In this document: in pieces, positions 35,678 to 45,432 of the stretch
How positions within the stretch are numbered: position 1 is the first letter of the stretch
How the letters are laid out: each line of letters starts with the position of its first letter
Source of the DNA: Cystobacterineae bacterium
Lineage (GTDB): Bacteria; Myxococcota; Myxococcia; Myxococcales; Myxococcaceae
Length of the DNA stretch: 58,814 nt
Direction: 5' to 3'
Assembly (NCBI GenBank): GCA_009782175.1
Contig: WRKR01000015.1
Span: 1-58,814 of the forward strand
The notes under the pieces: model-generated
The model's input: the letters and a program-made list of their open reading frames with translations, nothing else
The model's database searches: none
What the model was told of the DNA's origin: nothing
Program-made: the position numbers and the translations under genes

Positions 35678-38005
35678 ATGCCCACGGGTTTTATTGAAAG
35701 TTTGAATGCTCCTCAACAGGAGGCCGTATTGTTTCCCCAGGGGCCCCTGCTGGTTTTGGCGGGGGCAGGCAGTGGGAAGACGCGGGTGTTGACGCACCGC
35801 ATTGCGCATTTGGTGGAGCAGCAGCATGTGGCGCCCTGGCAAATATTGGCGGTGACGTTTACCAACAAGGCGGCCAGGGAAATGAAGGAGCGGCTCTCAA
35901 GGCTCCTTGGCCCCGCGGCGGATGCGCTTTGGGTTTCCACTTTCCACTCGACGGCGGCGAGGGTTTTGCGCACGGAGAGTGAGGCTTTGGGCCTTTTGCG
36001 CTCTTTTGTTATTTATGATGAGGCAGATCAGCTCTCTCTGCTTCGGCGTTTGCTTCGGGAGGTGAATGCCGATGAATACAACATGTCTCCCCGGGACATG
36101 TTGGGTTTTATAGACAGGCAAAAGAATGAAGGAAGGCTTCCCGAGGAATTGGGTGAAAAGCCCGAGGGTGAAGTTTTTTCAGAAGAGGCGGAGGGCCCCT
36201 CTTCCCGGGTGGAGCGCAAGCTAAAAAAATGGCATTTCCAAAAGCACGTCTATGAGCTTTACCAAAAGCAATTGGCGCGCGCCAACGCGGTGGACTTTGG
36301 AGACCTTCTGGTTTTGTGGGTGAAGTTGCTGCAAGGCAACGAGGCCATTCGCCAAAAATACCAGCGAAAGTTTCAGCATGTCCTTGTGGATGAATTTCAG
36401 GACACCAATGCGGTGCAGTGGAATTTGCTCAAACTTCTGGTGCCTCCCGGAGGAAATTTGGTGGTGGTGGGGGATGATGACCAGAGCATTTACCGTTGGC
36501 GTGGTGCTGATGTGAGAAACCTGCTGGGTTTTGCAGAAGCCTACCCGGGCGCGAAGCTTATTAAGTTGGAGCAAAACTACCGCTCCTTCCAAAATATTTT
36601 GGATGCAGCCCATGCCGTCATTTCCAAAAACCGCCACCGCATGGCCAAACGCCTTTGGACAGAAAGCGACAGAGGGGCGCCATTGAGTGTCATTGTTGCC
36701 CACAACGAGCGTGCGGAGGCCCAGGAGGTGGTGTCCCGCATTTATAAGCTTTTCAGAGAAGAAGGCATTTCGCTTTCGGAAATGGCGGTTTTTTTCAGGA
36801 CGCATGCCCAAAGCCGGGTGTTGGAAGAGAGCCTTCGCATGTCCCGCGTCCCCTATGTATTATTGGCGGGGCGGAGTTTTTGGGAGCGAGCGGAGGTGAA
36901 GGATGCCATTGCCTATTTCCGGGCAATGACAAACCCGCACTCTGACGTGGACGTATTGCGCATTGTCAACGTGCCGGCCCGGGGCATAGGCGAGACGACG
37001 GTGGAGAGGTTGCTGAGCCACGCGCGAAGGGAAGGAAGCTCTTTCTATGAAGCCCTTTTGCACCACGAAGAAGTGGAAGGGCTGAATGCTTTGGCAAAAA
37101 AGCGCATTGCCTCTTTTGTGGCATTGCTTTCCAAGTTAATTGCATTTGCACGAGAAAACCCGCAGGCGGCTTTGGCAGCAGAATACATGCTTGAAGAGAC
37201 GAAGCTGCTTGAAACGCTGACGCAGGAAGGCGGAGAAGAAGCGCAAGGCAGGGCCGACAACTTAAGGGAGTTGGTTTCTGCCGCGATGGAGTTTGACAAA
37301 ACCCATGCTGTTTCGGGTGTTGTTGCCACGGACGAAGCCTTGGAGCCATTGCCTCCGTTGGAGGCGTTTTTGGAGCAGATGAGTTTGGCCAGTGAGGCGG
37401 ACACTGCAGAGGGGCAGGGGAAGGTTTCGCTGATGACTTTGCATGCGGCGAAGGGTTTGGAGTTTGACGTGGTATTTATGACGGGGATGGAAGAAGAGGT
37501 ATTCCCCCACCGGAGGGCGACAGGTTTTGAAGCAGACGAAGAAGAAATGGATGAGGAACGCCGCCTTTGCTATGTGGGCTTTACGCGTGCGCGCAAAAAA
37601 CTCATTTTGAGTTTGGCCAAAAGCAGGACTTTGTTTGGAGAGCTTCGCTTTAATGCGCCCTCGCGCTTTTTGTTGGACGTCCCTCAACACCTCTTTGAGC
37701 CAAACGCCCTGTTTTTTCAAAAAACACCGGCACAAAAAACGCAGGCGCACACAACACGCATGCAAAAACCACAAGGCAAGCATGTGCCCCCCTCGCCCTC
37801 TTCGGGTTGCGGTGCTACCACCTATTGCGTTGACGACTATTCCCAGCACGCCGACAACCCCATAGGCGCCCGTGTTGTCCACGCGCAATTTGGAAAAGGG
37901 AAAGTGCTTTCCTCCAGCGGAATGGGCTCCAACGCAAAGCTGACGGTCCGCTTTGAAACTGTTGGCGTTAAAACGGTTATTGCTCGGTTTTTGCAACTTG
38001 CATGA
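35678..38005 (+). CDS. pcrA: UvrD/PcrA-type DNA helicase
   Basis: The 775-residue SF1A helicase has all family motifs in order: NAPQQEAV, Walker A AGAGSGKT, TFTNKAAREMKER, DEFQDTN, GDDDQSIYRWRGA, NYRS, LMTLHAAKGLEFDVVF and CYVGFTRARKKL. The C-terminal end carries a PcrA/UvrD tail (VVHAQFGKGKV...VRFETVGVKTV). It unwinds DNA in nucleotide-excision and mismatch repair and clears RecF-pathway filaments. A low-complexity Thr/Gln linker precedes the tail. It is divergent from rimO and is followed 12 bases later by an adenosine deaminase. Confidence 0.95.
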   Translation: MPTGFIESLNAPQQEAVLFPQGPLLVLAGAGSGKTRVLTHRIAHLVEQQHVAPWQILAVTFTNKAAREMKERLSRLLGPAADALWVSTFHSTAARVLRTESEALGLLRSFVIYDEADQLSLLRRLLREVNADEYNMSPRDMLGFIDRQKNEGRLPEELGEKPEGEVFSEEAEGPSSRVERKLKKWHFQKHVYELYQKQLARANAVDFGDLLVLWVKLLQGNEAIRQKYQRKFQHVLVDEFQDTNAVQWNLLKLLVPPGGNLVVVGDDDQSIYRWRGADVRNLLGFAEAYPGAKLIKLEQNYRSFQNILDAAHAVISKNRHRMAKRLWTESDRGAPLSVIVAHNERAEAQEVVSRIYKLFREEGISLSEMAVFFRTHAQSRVLEESLRMSRVPYVLLAGRSFWERAEVKDAIAYFRAMTNPHSDVDVLRIVNVPARGIGETTVERLLSHARREGSSFYEALLHHEEVEGLNALAKKRIASFVALLSKLIAFARENPQAALAAEYMLEETKLLETLTQEGGEEAQGRADNLRELVSAAMEFDKTHAVSGVVATDEALEPLPPLEAFLEQMSLASEADTAEGQGKVSLMTLHAAKGLEFDVVFMTGMEEEVFPHRRATGFEADEEEMDEERRLCYVGFTRARKKLILSLAKSRTLFGELRFNAPSRFLLDVPQHLFEPNALFFQKTPAQKTQAHTTRMQKPQGKHVPPSPSSGCGATTYCVDDYSQHADNPIGARVVHAQFGKGKVLSSSGMGSNAKLTVRFETVGVKTVIARFLQLA

Positions 38006-38017
38006 AGGGGAAGAAAA

Positions 38018-39067
38018 ATGCGCGAAGCTTTGGAAAAATGGTTTTTGGAGTTGCCGAAGGCGGAGTTGCATTGCCACTTGGATGGCAGCCTGAGAATAGA
38101 AACCCTCATTGCCCTGGCCAAAGAGCAAGGCATTCTGCTGGGGAGCGACGCTCCTGAAGCACTCAAGCGCCAATTGAGGCTGGGAATGCCCTGTGAAAAC
38201 CTGGCAGACTATTTGCGTGTATTTTCGACAACGCTGTCTGTGCTGCAAGAGCCGGCCTCGCTGGAGCGTGTTGCCTTTGAGTTGGCGGAAGACGCGCACG
38301 CAGAAAACATTCGCTACCTCGAGGTACGCTATTCTCCGGCCTTGCACACAGAAAAAGGCATGCGCCTCCATGAAGCCATAGAAGCGGTGTTGCGCGGGCT
38401 TTTGCGTGCCAGGCAAAAATATGGCATTGCCTTTGGCATTATTGTTTGCACGCTGCGGCATTTTCCTTTGGAAACCTCCATGGAGTTGGCAGAGGTGGCG
38501 GCCCCATTTTTGGGCAAAGGGGTTGTGGCCTTTGACTTGGCAGGTGGAGAAGCGCAATTTCCGGGGGCGCCCCACAAGCTTGCTTTTGAGAGGGCGGCCA
38601 AGGCAGGGCTTGGGGTGACGGTACACGCAGGGGAGGCAGCCGGTGCGGACTCTGTGCGTGAGGCCTTGCATATGTTAAAGGCTCAGCGCCTCGGGCATGG
38701 CGTTCGCCTGGCAGAAGAGCTGACACTTGAAAAAGAAGTTTTAGAAAGGCGCATTCCTTTGGAGTGTTGCCCAACCTCAAATGTGCAAACCGCGGCTGTT
38801 GCAAGCATGGCCTCTCACCCGTTGAAGCGTTTTATTCGCCAGGGAATGTGTGCGACACTCAACACCGACAACCGTCTGGTTTCAGACACAAGCCTTTCCA
38901 AAGAATATGCGCATGCCTATTTTGAAATGGGGATGAGCCTTCCGGAGTTGTGTGTGGTGGCGCGCAACGGTTTTGAGGCCGCCTTTATGGAGGAGGCGTC
39001 AAAGGAGCGGATGCTCTCTCAGGTGGATGAAGTGCTTGGGCAGATGTTGAAGGTTGAGTTTGCCTGA
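38018..39067 (+). CDS. add: Adenosine deaminase
   Basis: The 349-residue amidohydrolase has the zinc and catalytic motifs ELHCHLDGSL, VTVHAGE, RLGHG, ECCPTSNVQT and LNTDNRLVS. It deaminates adenosine to inosine in purine salvage. The final motif is NTDNR rather than STDDP, as in a large bacterial branch of the family, so activity on a related aminated nucleoside cannot be excluded. The start is 12 bases after pcrA. The 3' end overlaps the convergent O-antigen ligase-like gene by about 80 bases. Confidence 0.92.
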   Translation: MREALEKWFLELPKAELHCHLDGSLRIETLIALAKEQGILLGSDAPEALKRQLRLGMPCENLADYLRVFSTTLSVLQEPASLERVAFELAEDAHAENIRYLEVRYSPALHTEKGMRLHEAIEAVLRGLLRARQKYGIAFGIIVCTLRHFPLETSMELAEVAAPFLGKGVVAFDLAGGEAQFPGAPHKLAFERAAKAGLGVTVHAGEAAGADSVREALHMLKAQRLGHGVRLAEELTLEKEVLERRIPLECCPTSNVQTAAVASMASHPLKRFIRQGMCATLNTDNRLVSDTSLSKEYAHAYFEMGMSLPELCVVARNGFEAAFMEEASKERMLSQVDEVLGQMLKVEFA

Positions 39068-40304
39068 GCAGAGCCCAACAAGCCCCAAGTGCCCACGTGA
39101 AGGCCAAAATGGAAATGTCTTGAAACAGCGGGTCGTGACTGAGGCTTAAGCATGCAAAAAACAGCAAGAGGCTCAACCCTGTTTTGCCAAAATGCTGCCC
39201 ACGAAGAAAATGTTTGGCCACAGCAAAGAAGGCCATAAAGGCGAGCAGCAGGCCGATGACACCACTTTCAGCGGCAATGGACAGCGCTTGGTTGTGCGCT
39301 TTTCCGGGGTTTTCTTTCACATAGGCAGGCATCTCATCCGAAGGAAATGCGGAGGGCCTGAATTGGCCTGCGCCAACACCAACCCAAGGTGAAAATTGGA
39401 CGGCACGCCAGCCTGAGCTCCAAAGTGCAACACGGTCGCCACTGCCCTCACCGCTCAGTGAAGAGAGGAGGCGGGAGCGAAAGCCCTCATGCAATGAAAT
39501 GGCCAAGGCGGAGAAGAGGGAAAGGCCCACAATACAGAGCAGGGCCAGCTTGCGTTTGGGGATGCCAAAGAAAAGTTGAAAGGCCAAAGCCAGACACAAA
39601 GAGAGTGCGGCCATGCGCGCAAAGGGAAACCAAACAATGGAAAAAGTGCCAAGCAAGCAAACCCCCACCCAATAGGGGCGGCGCCTGGCGGAAAAGTGCC
39701 GGCCAGAAAGGTGTGGAGAGGCGAAGAGTGCAAGCCCTAAACTCAGCAGAGCAAAGAGGCTTCCGACGGTGGCAAACTTCAAGCGGTGGAATAAAAGTCC
39801 GCCAGCCATATAGCGGCCTGGCTGCCCAGAAACTTCCTCATAGACGCGGTAGAAATTGTTTTTGAGAAAGCCTAAGCCAGAAAACCATTCCGCTGTGGGC
39901 CAAAAACCAAAATGCTGCAAGGCTGCGGCCAGGCAAGAAAGCACCCACAGCGCCATGCCACCCAGGAGCACGCGCTTTGTCCACGTGGGGCCTGCCAAAA
40001 AAAAAGCATGGGCCGCAACAGGAAGCGCCAACAGCAGCAGCGAGCGCCCAACCCCGGAGCCTCTGGGCACATGCCCGAAGCACAGCGGGCCGAAAATAGC
40101 CCAGAGGACAAAAGCCAAAAGCCAACGCCAGGCATAGGCGGCTTTTTTGAGCTCTGCCCATGGCGGACGTTTGAGGAGGGCGGCAACGAGGCAAAGCGCT
40201 GCACCCAGGTGAGCCAAAGCTTCAAAGCTGTGCAAACCCATGGCCCAACACAACAAGCCAACGCCGGCCAGGTTGGGAGCATGGTGGGGGCAGCCAGGCG
40301 TCAT
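38985..40304 (-). CDS. O-antigen ligase-like membrane protein (WaaL family)
   Basis: A polytopic protein of about 439 residues and some ten to twelve helices, with the Wzy/WaaL periplasmic loop and the family motif region VGVGAGQFRP...KAHNQALSIAAESGVIG (the His of HN is the conserved site). It would join O-polysaccharide to lipid A core, or polymerise O-units. The Pro/Ala-rich C-terminal 20 residues read into the adenosine deaminase gene on the opposite strand. ATG at 40304 is used because the earlier in-frame start lies inside glgC. Confidence 0.85.
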   Translation of the reverse strand: MTPGCPHHAPNLAGVGLLCWAMGLHSFEALAHLGAALCLVAALLKRPPWAELKKAAYAWRWLLAFVLWAIFGPLCFGHVPRGSGVGRSLLLLALPVAAHAFFLAGPTWTKRVLLGGMALWVLSCLAAALQHFGFWPTAEWFSGLGFLKNNFYRVYEEVSGQPGRYMAGGLLFHRLKFATVGSLFALLSLGLALFASPHLSGRHFSARRRPYWVGVCLLGTFSIVWFPFARMAALSLCLALAFQLFFGIPKRKLALLCIVGLSLFSALAISLHEGFRSRLLSSLSGEGSGDRVALWSSGWRAVQFSPWVGVGAGQFRPSAFPSDEMPAYVKENPGKAHNQALSIAAESGVIGLLLAFMAFFAVAKHFLRGQHFGKTGLSLLLFFACLSLSHDPLFQDISILAFTWALGACWALLRQTQPSTSAQALHPPERASAPLTPPP

Positions 40305-40326
40305 GTGGGGTTGAAGTGGAAGCGGG

Positions 40327-41556
40327 CTAGTCGATTTGTGTTCCTTTGGCGATGACGACAATGCCACTCTCTGTGACATGAAAGCGCTTTCGGTCCTCTT
40401 CTAAGTTGACGCCGATGGTGGTTTTGGGGGGGATGGTGACATTCTTGTCAATAATGGCTTTTCGGATGATGGAATGTCGGCCGACTTCGACGTTTTCCAT
40501 GAGGATAGAGTCTGAGACTTCGGAATAGGAGTTAATGCGCACCTGCGGCGAGAGGATGGAGCGGTTGACGCGGCCACCGGAGAGGATGCAGCCCTCACTG
40601 ACCATGCTGTCTGTGGCATAACCTGCACGGTTTAAGTCAAAGTCCGCGAAGACGAATTTGGCTGGGGGAGAGCTGGCAATATAGGTGCTGATGGGCCATT
40701 CCCGGTTATAGAGGTTGAAGACGGGCTCCACGGCAATGGTGTCCATGTTGGCGGCATAATAGGCATCCATGTTTCCGACGTCGCGCCAATAGCCGCGCTC
40801 ATTGGGTGTTTGTCCCGGGACGATGTTGGTTGCAAAGTCATAAGCATAGACGCGGGCATATTTGTGCAATTGGGTGAGGATGGATTTGCCAAAGTCATGA
40901 GCGGAGCGAGCGTCCTTGGCGTCCTTATTCACTTCATCCACGAGGATAGAAGCGTTGAATAAATAATTGCCCATGGAAGCCAAACACATTTTGGGGTTGT
41001 GGGGCATGGGCGGTGGTTTTTTGGGTTTTTCGAGGAAGTTGCGGATGGCGCCATTTTCGTCGACGTCAATAATGCCGAATTGGGAGCCTTCTTCAATGGG
41101 CACGGGTATAGCGGCGACCGTGCAGTCTGCCTGGTGTTGGCGGTGGAAGGACTCCATTTGCCTGACGTCCATAATATAGACGTGGTCAGCGCCGAAGACA
41201 TAGACATGCTCTGGCTGCTCATCCGCAATGAGGTTTAAGTTTTGGAAAATGGCGTCGACAGAGCCTTTATACCAATCGCTTCCTGTGCGCATTTGTGCGG
41301 GCACAGGCTCGCAATAATGGCCCATGAAGGCGGCCATACGCCAAGCGCGCGAGAGGTGGTTATTGAGAGAGTCAGACTTATATTGGGTGAGGACTTTTAT
41401 TTTATAGATGCCTGAGTTGACAAAATTAGAAAGGCAGAAGTCGATAATGCGATAGCGCCCGCCGAAAGGCACAGCGGGTTTTGCGCGCTCCCGGGTGAGT
41501 GGCTCCAGTCGAGTCCCTGCGCCTCCAGCCAAAACCATTGCGAGAGATTTGCCCAT
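40327..41556 (-). CDS. glgC: Glucose-1-phosphate adenylyltransferase
   Basis: GlgC makes ADP-glucose for glycogen. The 409-residue protein has the nucleotide motif [22 protein letters not shown](R)YRIIDF, and [12 protein letters not shown], then GADHVYIMD, and a left-handed beta-helix C-terminus ([17 protein letters not shown]). The motif set is of the bacterial homotetramer type. An AAGGAG site lies eight bases before the ATG at 41556; an ATG two codons earlier is too close to it. No other glg gene is in the window. Confidence 0.95.
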   Translation of the reverse strand: MGKSLAMVLAGGAGTRLEPLTRERAKPAVPFGGRYRIIDFCLSNFVNSGIYKIKVLTQYKSDSLNNHLSRAWRMAAFMGHYCEPVPAQMRTGSDWYKGSVDAIFQNLNLIADEQPEHVYVFGADHVYIMDVRQMESFHRQHQADCTVAAIPVPIEEGSQFGIIDVDENGAIRNFLEKPKKPPPMPHNPKMCLASMGNYLFNASILVDEVNKDAKDARSAHDFGKSILTQLHKYARVYAYDFATNIVPGQTPNERGYWRDVGNMDAYYAANMDTIAVEPVFNLYNREWPISTYIASSPPAKFVFADFDLNRAGYATDSMVSEGCILSGGRVNRSILSPQVRINSYSEVSDSILMENVEVGRHSIIRKAIIDKNVTIPPKTTIGVNLEEDRKRFHVTESGIVVIAKGTQID

Positions 41557-41574
41557 AGCCATTTCTCCTTATGC

Positions 41575-42336
41575 TCACCGTTCTCCTCGGGGAGGGCGGT
41601 GTATCTGGTTATCAGGATAGCTTTCAGCTGCTTCAAAATAGAGTCTTTTGGGATAGCTTCGATATTTGGGAAGGGGATTTTTCGAGGGGATGAGGGAGGT
41701 TTCTTTGCCGGATTCAGAAACCACGCGGGTGCCGTCGCAAAACAACCACTCCTTGCGCAGCTCTTCATCCTCGGATACATAGAAAATGTCTGGTGCGGGG
41801 CTACGTTGTTCAGGAGGGGGACACCACTCTTTGCGTGCTTTTTCAATAGCGGCGGGCTGCGTTTTTTTCCACAAGGCCATAGAAGTACTTTCTTTGAGTG
41901 CGCCAAGGAGTGTGGGAGATTGTTGAAGGCGTTGGCGAGAAAGGGAGAGGAGGGCTGAAGCTTTGCGGACCAAGCTCATGATGCGAGGGTTTTTAGAGAA
42001 GGAGCAGTTGGGGGTTTGAAAGAGCAGGTTTCCAAAGCCATCCAACAAGGGTTTCAGTTGAGGAGAGACTTCGAGGAGTGCAATCTGTTGGTTTTCAGAA
42101 AGCTTGGTTTTGGCGGAGGTATCTTGCAAGAAATCGTCTGCGAACTCATTAAAACGCGTCAACTCGCTTTCAATGAGCTGTTCATCCGCATGGCACACCT
42201 GAATGGAGCGCCAATCTCTAAATTCTTGCTGAAGAGGGAAGCCAGCAAGCGGAGGCGGGGTTATGGTTTTGACACAAGCGGCAACCAGGAGCAAAACAGT
42301 TGCCTGTGAGAGGAAAATTATTTTGGAAGGCGTCAT
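41575..42336 (-). CDS. Lipoprotein of unknown function
   Basis: The 253-residue protein has the leader MTPSKIIFLSQATVLLLVAAC with lipobox Cys21. The mature part is mostly helical with four Cys residues after the lipobox and no recognised domain. The C-terminal segment (HRPPRGER) is basic. It starts 33 bases from the FHA-GGDEF gene on the other strand, so their promoters must overlap, and its 3' end lies 18 bases from glgC. I do not recognise a family. Confidence 0.8.
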   Translation of the reverse strand: MTPSKIIFLSQATVLLLVAACVKTITPPPLAGFPLQQEFRDWRSIQVCHADEQLIESELTRFNEFADDFLQDTSAKTKLSENQQIALLEVSPQLKPLLDGFGNLLFQTPNCSFSKNPRIMSLVRKASALLSLSRQRLQQSPTLLGALKESTSMALWKKTQPAAIEKARKEWCPPPEQRSPAPDIFYVSEDEELRKEWLFCDGTRVVSESGKETSLIPSKNPLPKYRSYPKRLYFEAAESYPDNQIHRPPRGER

Positions 42337-42368
42337 AGCTACCTAAGGCTGTGATAGGTTTCGCAATC

Positions 42369-43247
42369 ATGGGCAGTCAAGAAACCCGAGTAACAAAAAT
42401 TTCCAAGCTCAACCACCTCTCTCATAGCCAGGAGGGCTGTCTTGTGCAAATTCATGGCCCTAACCTTGGAAAAAAATACGTATTGGACATAGAAGAGTCT
42501 ACCATTGGAAGGGATACAAAAAACAACATTGTCATTGACTTAGATAATGTTTCTCGCAAGCACGCCAAAATTACGCTGAGAGAGGGGCATCCTCACCTTG
42601 TGGATTTGGGCTCCACCAATGGAACTTTTCTGAATGAAGAAGCCCTCTTGGGGGAACACAGGCTGAAAAGCGGGGACCTCATTAAAGTCGGCGGGGCTAT
42701 TTTCAAGTTTCTGCAGGGAAACAACATTGAGGCACTTTATTATGAAGAAATTTATAAACTTACCATTATTGACGGTTTGACGCAAATTTATAACAAGCGT
42801 TATTTGTTGGAGTTTTTGGAGCGTGAATTTGGGCGAGCCAAGCGTTATGCCAGGGATTTAAGCCTTATTTTGTTTGATGTGGATTATTTTAAGCATGTCA
42901 ACGACAAATATGGGCATTTGGCGGGGGACTATGTTTTGAAGGAGCTATCGGGCATGTTGTGTGCGTTCATACGGAAGGAGGAGTGTTTTGCTCGCTATGG
43001 GGGAGAAGAGTTTGCGGTGGTTGTACCCGAGGCTGGCCCGAGGAATGTACGTGTATTTGCTGAAAAGCTCCGTATGTTAACCCGAGAGCACAAGTTTATA
43101 TTTGAGGAGAAGGAAATTCCCATTGCCGTCTCTATGGGGGTAGCGGATGTGACTTCTGAAATGACAGAGGTGGTATCCCTCATTAAGGCAGCGGACGCCC
43201 AGCTGTATATGGCCAAGAAGACAGGGCGCAACCGCGTGTGCGGATAG
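42369..43247 (+). CDS. FHA-GGDEF protein (probable diguanylate cyclase)
   Basis: The 292-residue protein joins an N-terminal FHA domain (TIGRDTKNNIVID, VSRKHAKI, DLGSTNGTFLN), which binds phosphothreonine, to a GGDEF domain with an intact active site (RYGGEEF) and the metal Asp in LFDVDYFKHVND. It should make cyclic di-GMP in response to Ser/Thr phosphorylation of a partner. No inhibitory-site RxxD motif is seen just upstream of GGEEF. The Hanks kinase at 18321-19262 is a possible upstream partner, but that is only an idea. ATG at 42369 is used rather than GTG 42351. Confidence 0.93.
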   Translation: MGSQETRVTKISKLNHLSHSQEGCLVQIHGPNLGKKYVLDIEESTIGRDTKNNIVIDLDNVSRKHAKITLREGHPHLVDLGSTNGTFLNEEALLGEHRLKSGDLIKVGGAIFKFLQGNNIEALYYEEIYKLTIIDGLTQIYNKRYLLEFLEREFGRAKRYARDLSLILFDVDYFKHVNDKYGHLAGDYVLKELSGMLCAFIRKEECFARYGGEEFAVVVPEAGPRNVRVFAEKLRMLTREHKFIFEEKEIPIAVSMGVADVTSEMTEVVSLIKAADAQLYMAKKTGRNRVCG

Positions 43248-43307
43248 ACCGCTTCCCCTTGGCCAAGAGCCTTTGTCAGCATGTAGGGGGGGCAAGGGCG
43301 AGGGCAG

Positions 43308-44651
43308 CTAAAAGGTGACGGCAAGCCCCAGCTGTGCGCCGATGCGTTGATAGAAGGCCTTGTCCGCGACATATTCAGCGCCCGGGGCGGCATTGAGTTT
43401 AAAGTTGGTGCGGGACATAAAGCCGGAGAGGCGGATATAGAGAGGCCCCACCACTTTGACGCCAAGCCCCAATTTGCCCTCAAAACCGAAGGCGGAGCCC
43501 TCGGAGAAATAGGGGCTGGCCAAAATTTCCTTGGCGGACAACACGGGCAAAACAGCAAAGTCTCCGAAAATGACAACCCAGTCCGAGGCGAAGGGCAACT
43601 CAAAGCCCAGGCCTATTTTGAGGGCCGTCAGCTTCATATCAGGAAAGCCATTGAGCACTGTCCCATCCTCCAGCGCGCCGTGAGACAAGCTGATGTGCTG
43701 CACGCCAAACATGGGCACCACAGCAGCCCTCCACGTTTTGGAGAATTGCAGCCTCCAGCGCAACCCACCCTCGAGCAAGAGCCACTTCATGGGGAAGCTG
43801 TTGTTTAACTCATCCTTGGTTTTAAGCCCCAGGCCCATGCCGAAGTTGAAGTCCACCCCGATGCCGGAAGCCAGGCCCAAGTCAGCAAAAGCCAGGGGAT
43901 AGAACTCGGCTTTCAGCGCAGGAACCGCTTGGATGTTGGCATGAAAAGAGCGCAGGTTGTTGGTGCTGACGTTGGCAAACTCGAGTTTGTGTTGAAACAG
44001 ATGCAAAGCAAACTCAGCCGAGAAAATGGGATAGGGGTTGGCCTTTGCCTCTGGGGGAGCTTGTGTCTCTTCAGGGGCCTTTGTTTTTTCAGGAGCCTTT
44101 GTTTTGGAGGGCGGAGCAACAGCCGCGTGTCTTGGGGAATGTTGAGGTGGCGGCGGCGGCGGTGGTGGCGGTGTTAATTCAGCTTGTGACGCATCAAAAG
44201 TCAAAATGTCTGGCGTTGGAGCGGGGGCCTGTCGGCGGAGTTTGAGAGATTTTGAAAAAGTTTGGCGAAGCTTCCTCTCATTGCTGGCGCTTAAGGTGGA
44301 AGACTTGCTTAAGGGGAAAGAAGCCCTGCTGCGCACTTGTTGAGAGGCATTTTGTGCGACGACGTTGAGCCTGCGTTGAGCAGGCTTTCCTTTTTGGGCG
44401 GGGCTAGCCCTATATTTGCTGGTGAGCACCCATTTAATGCGTTGCCTTTTTATTTTTTTCCAATCCAGTTTTTTGTTGGTGGTCACCGCCTGAAAGTCCA
44501 CGCATTCAGCGGCGGTTTGCTCACACAAAGCGGAATACACTTGCTCATTGACCGATGCTGCGGCTTTGTTGGGAGCCGGGACAACAACAATGCGCTGGGC
44601 TTTGGCGGAGAAGGCAACAAGGAGAAGCAAGAGAGGCAACCGGAGTTTCAT
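43308..44651 (-). CDS. Outer-membrane beta-barrel protein with a Pro-rich linker
   Basis: A 447-residue exported protein. Signal peptide MKLRLPLLLLLVAFSAKA, then a small N-terminal domain (about 20-75, resembling the Gly-poor domain of TolB-like or kinase-associated exported proteins), a basic Ser/Lys-rich stretch, a linker with a run of nine Pro near 160-170 and repeats of K-APE-TQAP, and a C-terminal half of about 230 residues with alternating strands ending in Phe (GLAVTF), as in barrel proteins. No specific family is recognised. The linker suggests a peptidoglycan- or periplasm-spanning tether. Confidence 0.75.
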   Translation of the reverse strand: MKLRLPLLLLLVAFSAKAQRIVVVPAPNKAAASVNEQVYSALCEQTAAECVDFQAVTTNKKLDWKKIKRQRIKWVLTSKYRASPAQKGKPAQRRLNVVAQNASQQVRSRASFPLSKSSTLSASNERKLRQTFSKSLKLRRQAPAPTPDILTFDASQAELTPPPPPPPPPQHSPRHAAVAPPSKTKAPEKTKAPEETQAPPEAKANPYPIFSAEFALHLFQHKLEFANVSTNNLRSFHANIQAVPALKAEFYPLAFADLGLASGIGVDFNFGMGLGLKTKDELNNSFPMKWLLLEGGLRWRLQFSKTWRAAVVPMFGVQHISLSHGALEDGTVLNGFPDMKLTALKIGLGFELPFASDWVVIFGDFAVLPVLSAKEILASPYFSEGSAFGFEGKLGLGVKVVGPLYIRLSGFMSRTNFKLNAAPGAEYVADKAFYQRIGAQLGLAVTF

Positions 44652-44848
44652 AAGGGAATTCTCAAGGCGGCAAAGGAATAAAGTGAAGGGGGAGGCTTAA
44701 GGTATAGTTGAATAAAACGTTGTCATTTTGAGCAGTTACAACGGCCCCGCATTCTGCAATTGCCTTAGGGCAAGCTTCTATCATAGCAAGCGTTGGGTTC
44801 TAGAGAAATTCTCAAGCACATCCTATTTTTTTGCAAGGAGTTTGGCCG

Positions 44849-45412
44849 ATGGCACTTGGCATTCATTTGGAGTGGACACCTAACCCTCATACGCTGAAAT
44901 ATGTTTTGAATTGCCCTATACTCCCCTCGGGCAGCCTCAGTTTTTCTTCAAAAGAAGAGGCCAAACCTTTGTCTCCATTGGCAGAAAAGCTGCTGGCTTT
45001 GCCGGGGGTGACGGAGGTGACTTTGGGCATGAATTTTGTTTCCATAACCAAGGGGCCTGAGGCTGAGTGGGTGAAGACGAATGACGCCATTATAGAGGTT
45101 TTAGAGGAGCACCTGGGTACAGGGGGTGCCCTATTAACGGAGGAAGGAAAGGCCAGCCTTCAGGCGCAGGCCCAGAGGGGGTGGACAGAAATAGAGGCAC
45201 GCATAGAAGAGGTATTAGAGGCAGAAATCCGCCCCGCTTTGGCCAGAGACGGTGGTGGGGTGGCCCTGGAGCGCTTTGAGGGCGGCATAGCCTATGTACA
45301 CATGCGCGGTGCATGTGCAGGCTGCCCTTCGGCGCAGATGACATTGAAAATGGGCATTGAGGTGCGCCTCAAAGAGGCTGTCCCCGAGGTGCAAGAGGTG
45401 GTGGCCCTCTGA
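44849..45412 (+). CDS. Nfu-type iron-sulfur cluster scaffold protein
   Basis: The 187-residue protein has an N-terminal Nfu domain (LEWTPNPHTLKYVLN) and a C-terminal NifU-like domain with the cluster-binding motif CAGC (C156, C159) in MRGACAGCPSAQMTLK. It delivers [4Fe-4S] clusters to client proteins. ATG at 44849 has AAGGAG nine bases upstream and is preferred over an earlier TTG. The methyltransferase gene follows 20 bases later. No other suf or isc gene is present. Confidence 0.93.
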   Translation: MALGIHLEWTPNPHTLKYVLNCPILPSGSLSFSSKEEAKPLSPLAEKLLALPGVTEVTLGMNFVSITKGPEAEWVKTNDAIIEVLEEHLGTGGALLTEEGKASLQAQAQRGWTEIEARIEEVLEAEIRPALARDGGGVALERFEGGIAYVHMRGACAGCPSAQMTLKMGIEVRLKEAVPEVQEVVAL

Positions 45413-45432
45413 CGCGCAAGCCTCGCCAGGCG

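Noticed and set aside
37262-38671. A 469-residue open frame on the minus strand
   Set aside because: It lies entirely antisense to pcrA and the adenosine deaminase, both with all their family motifs. Its translation is rich in His, Arg and Cys as expected of a shadow frame.
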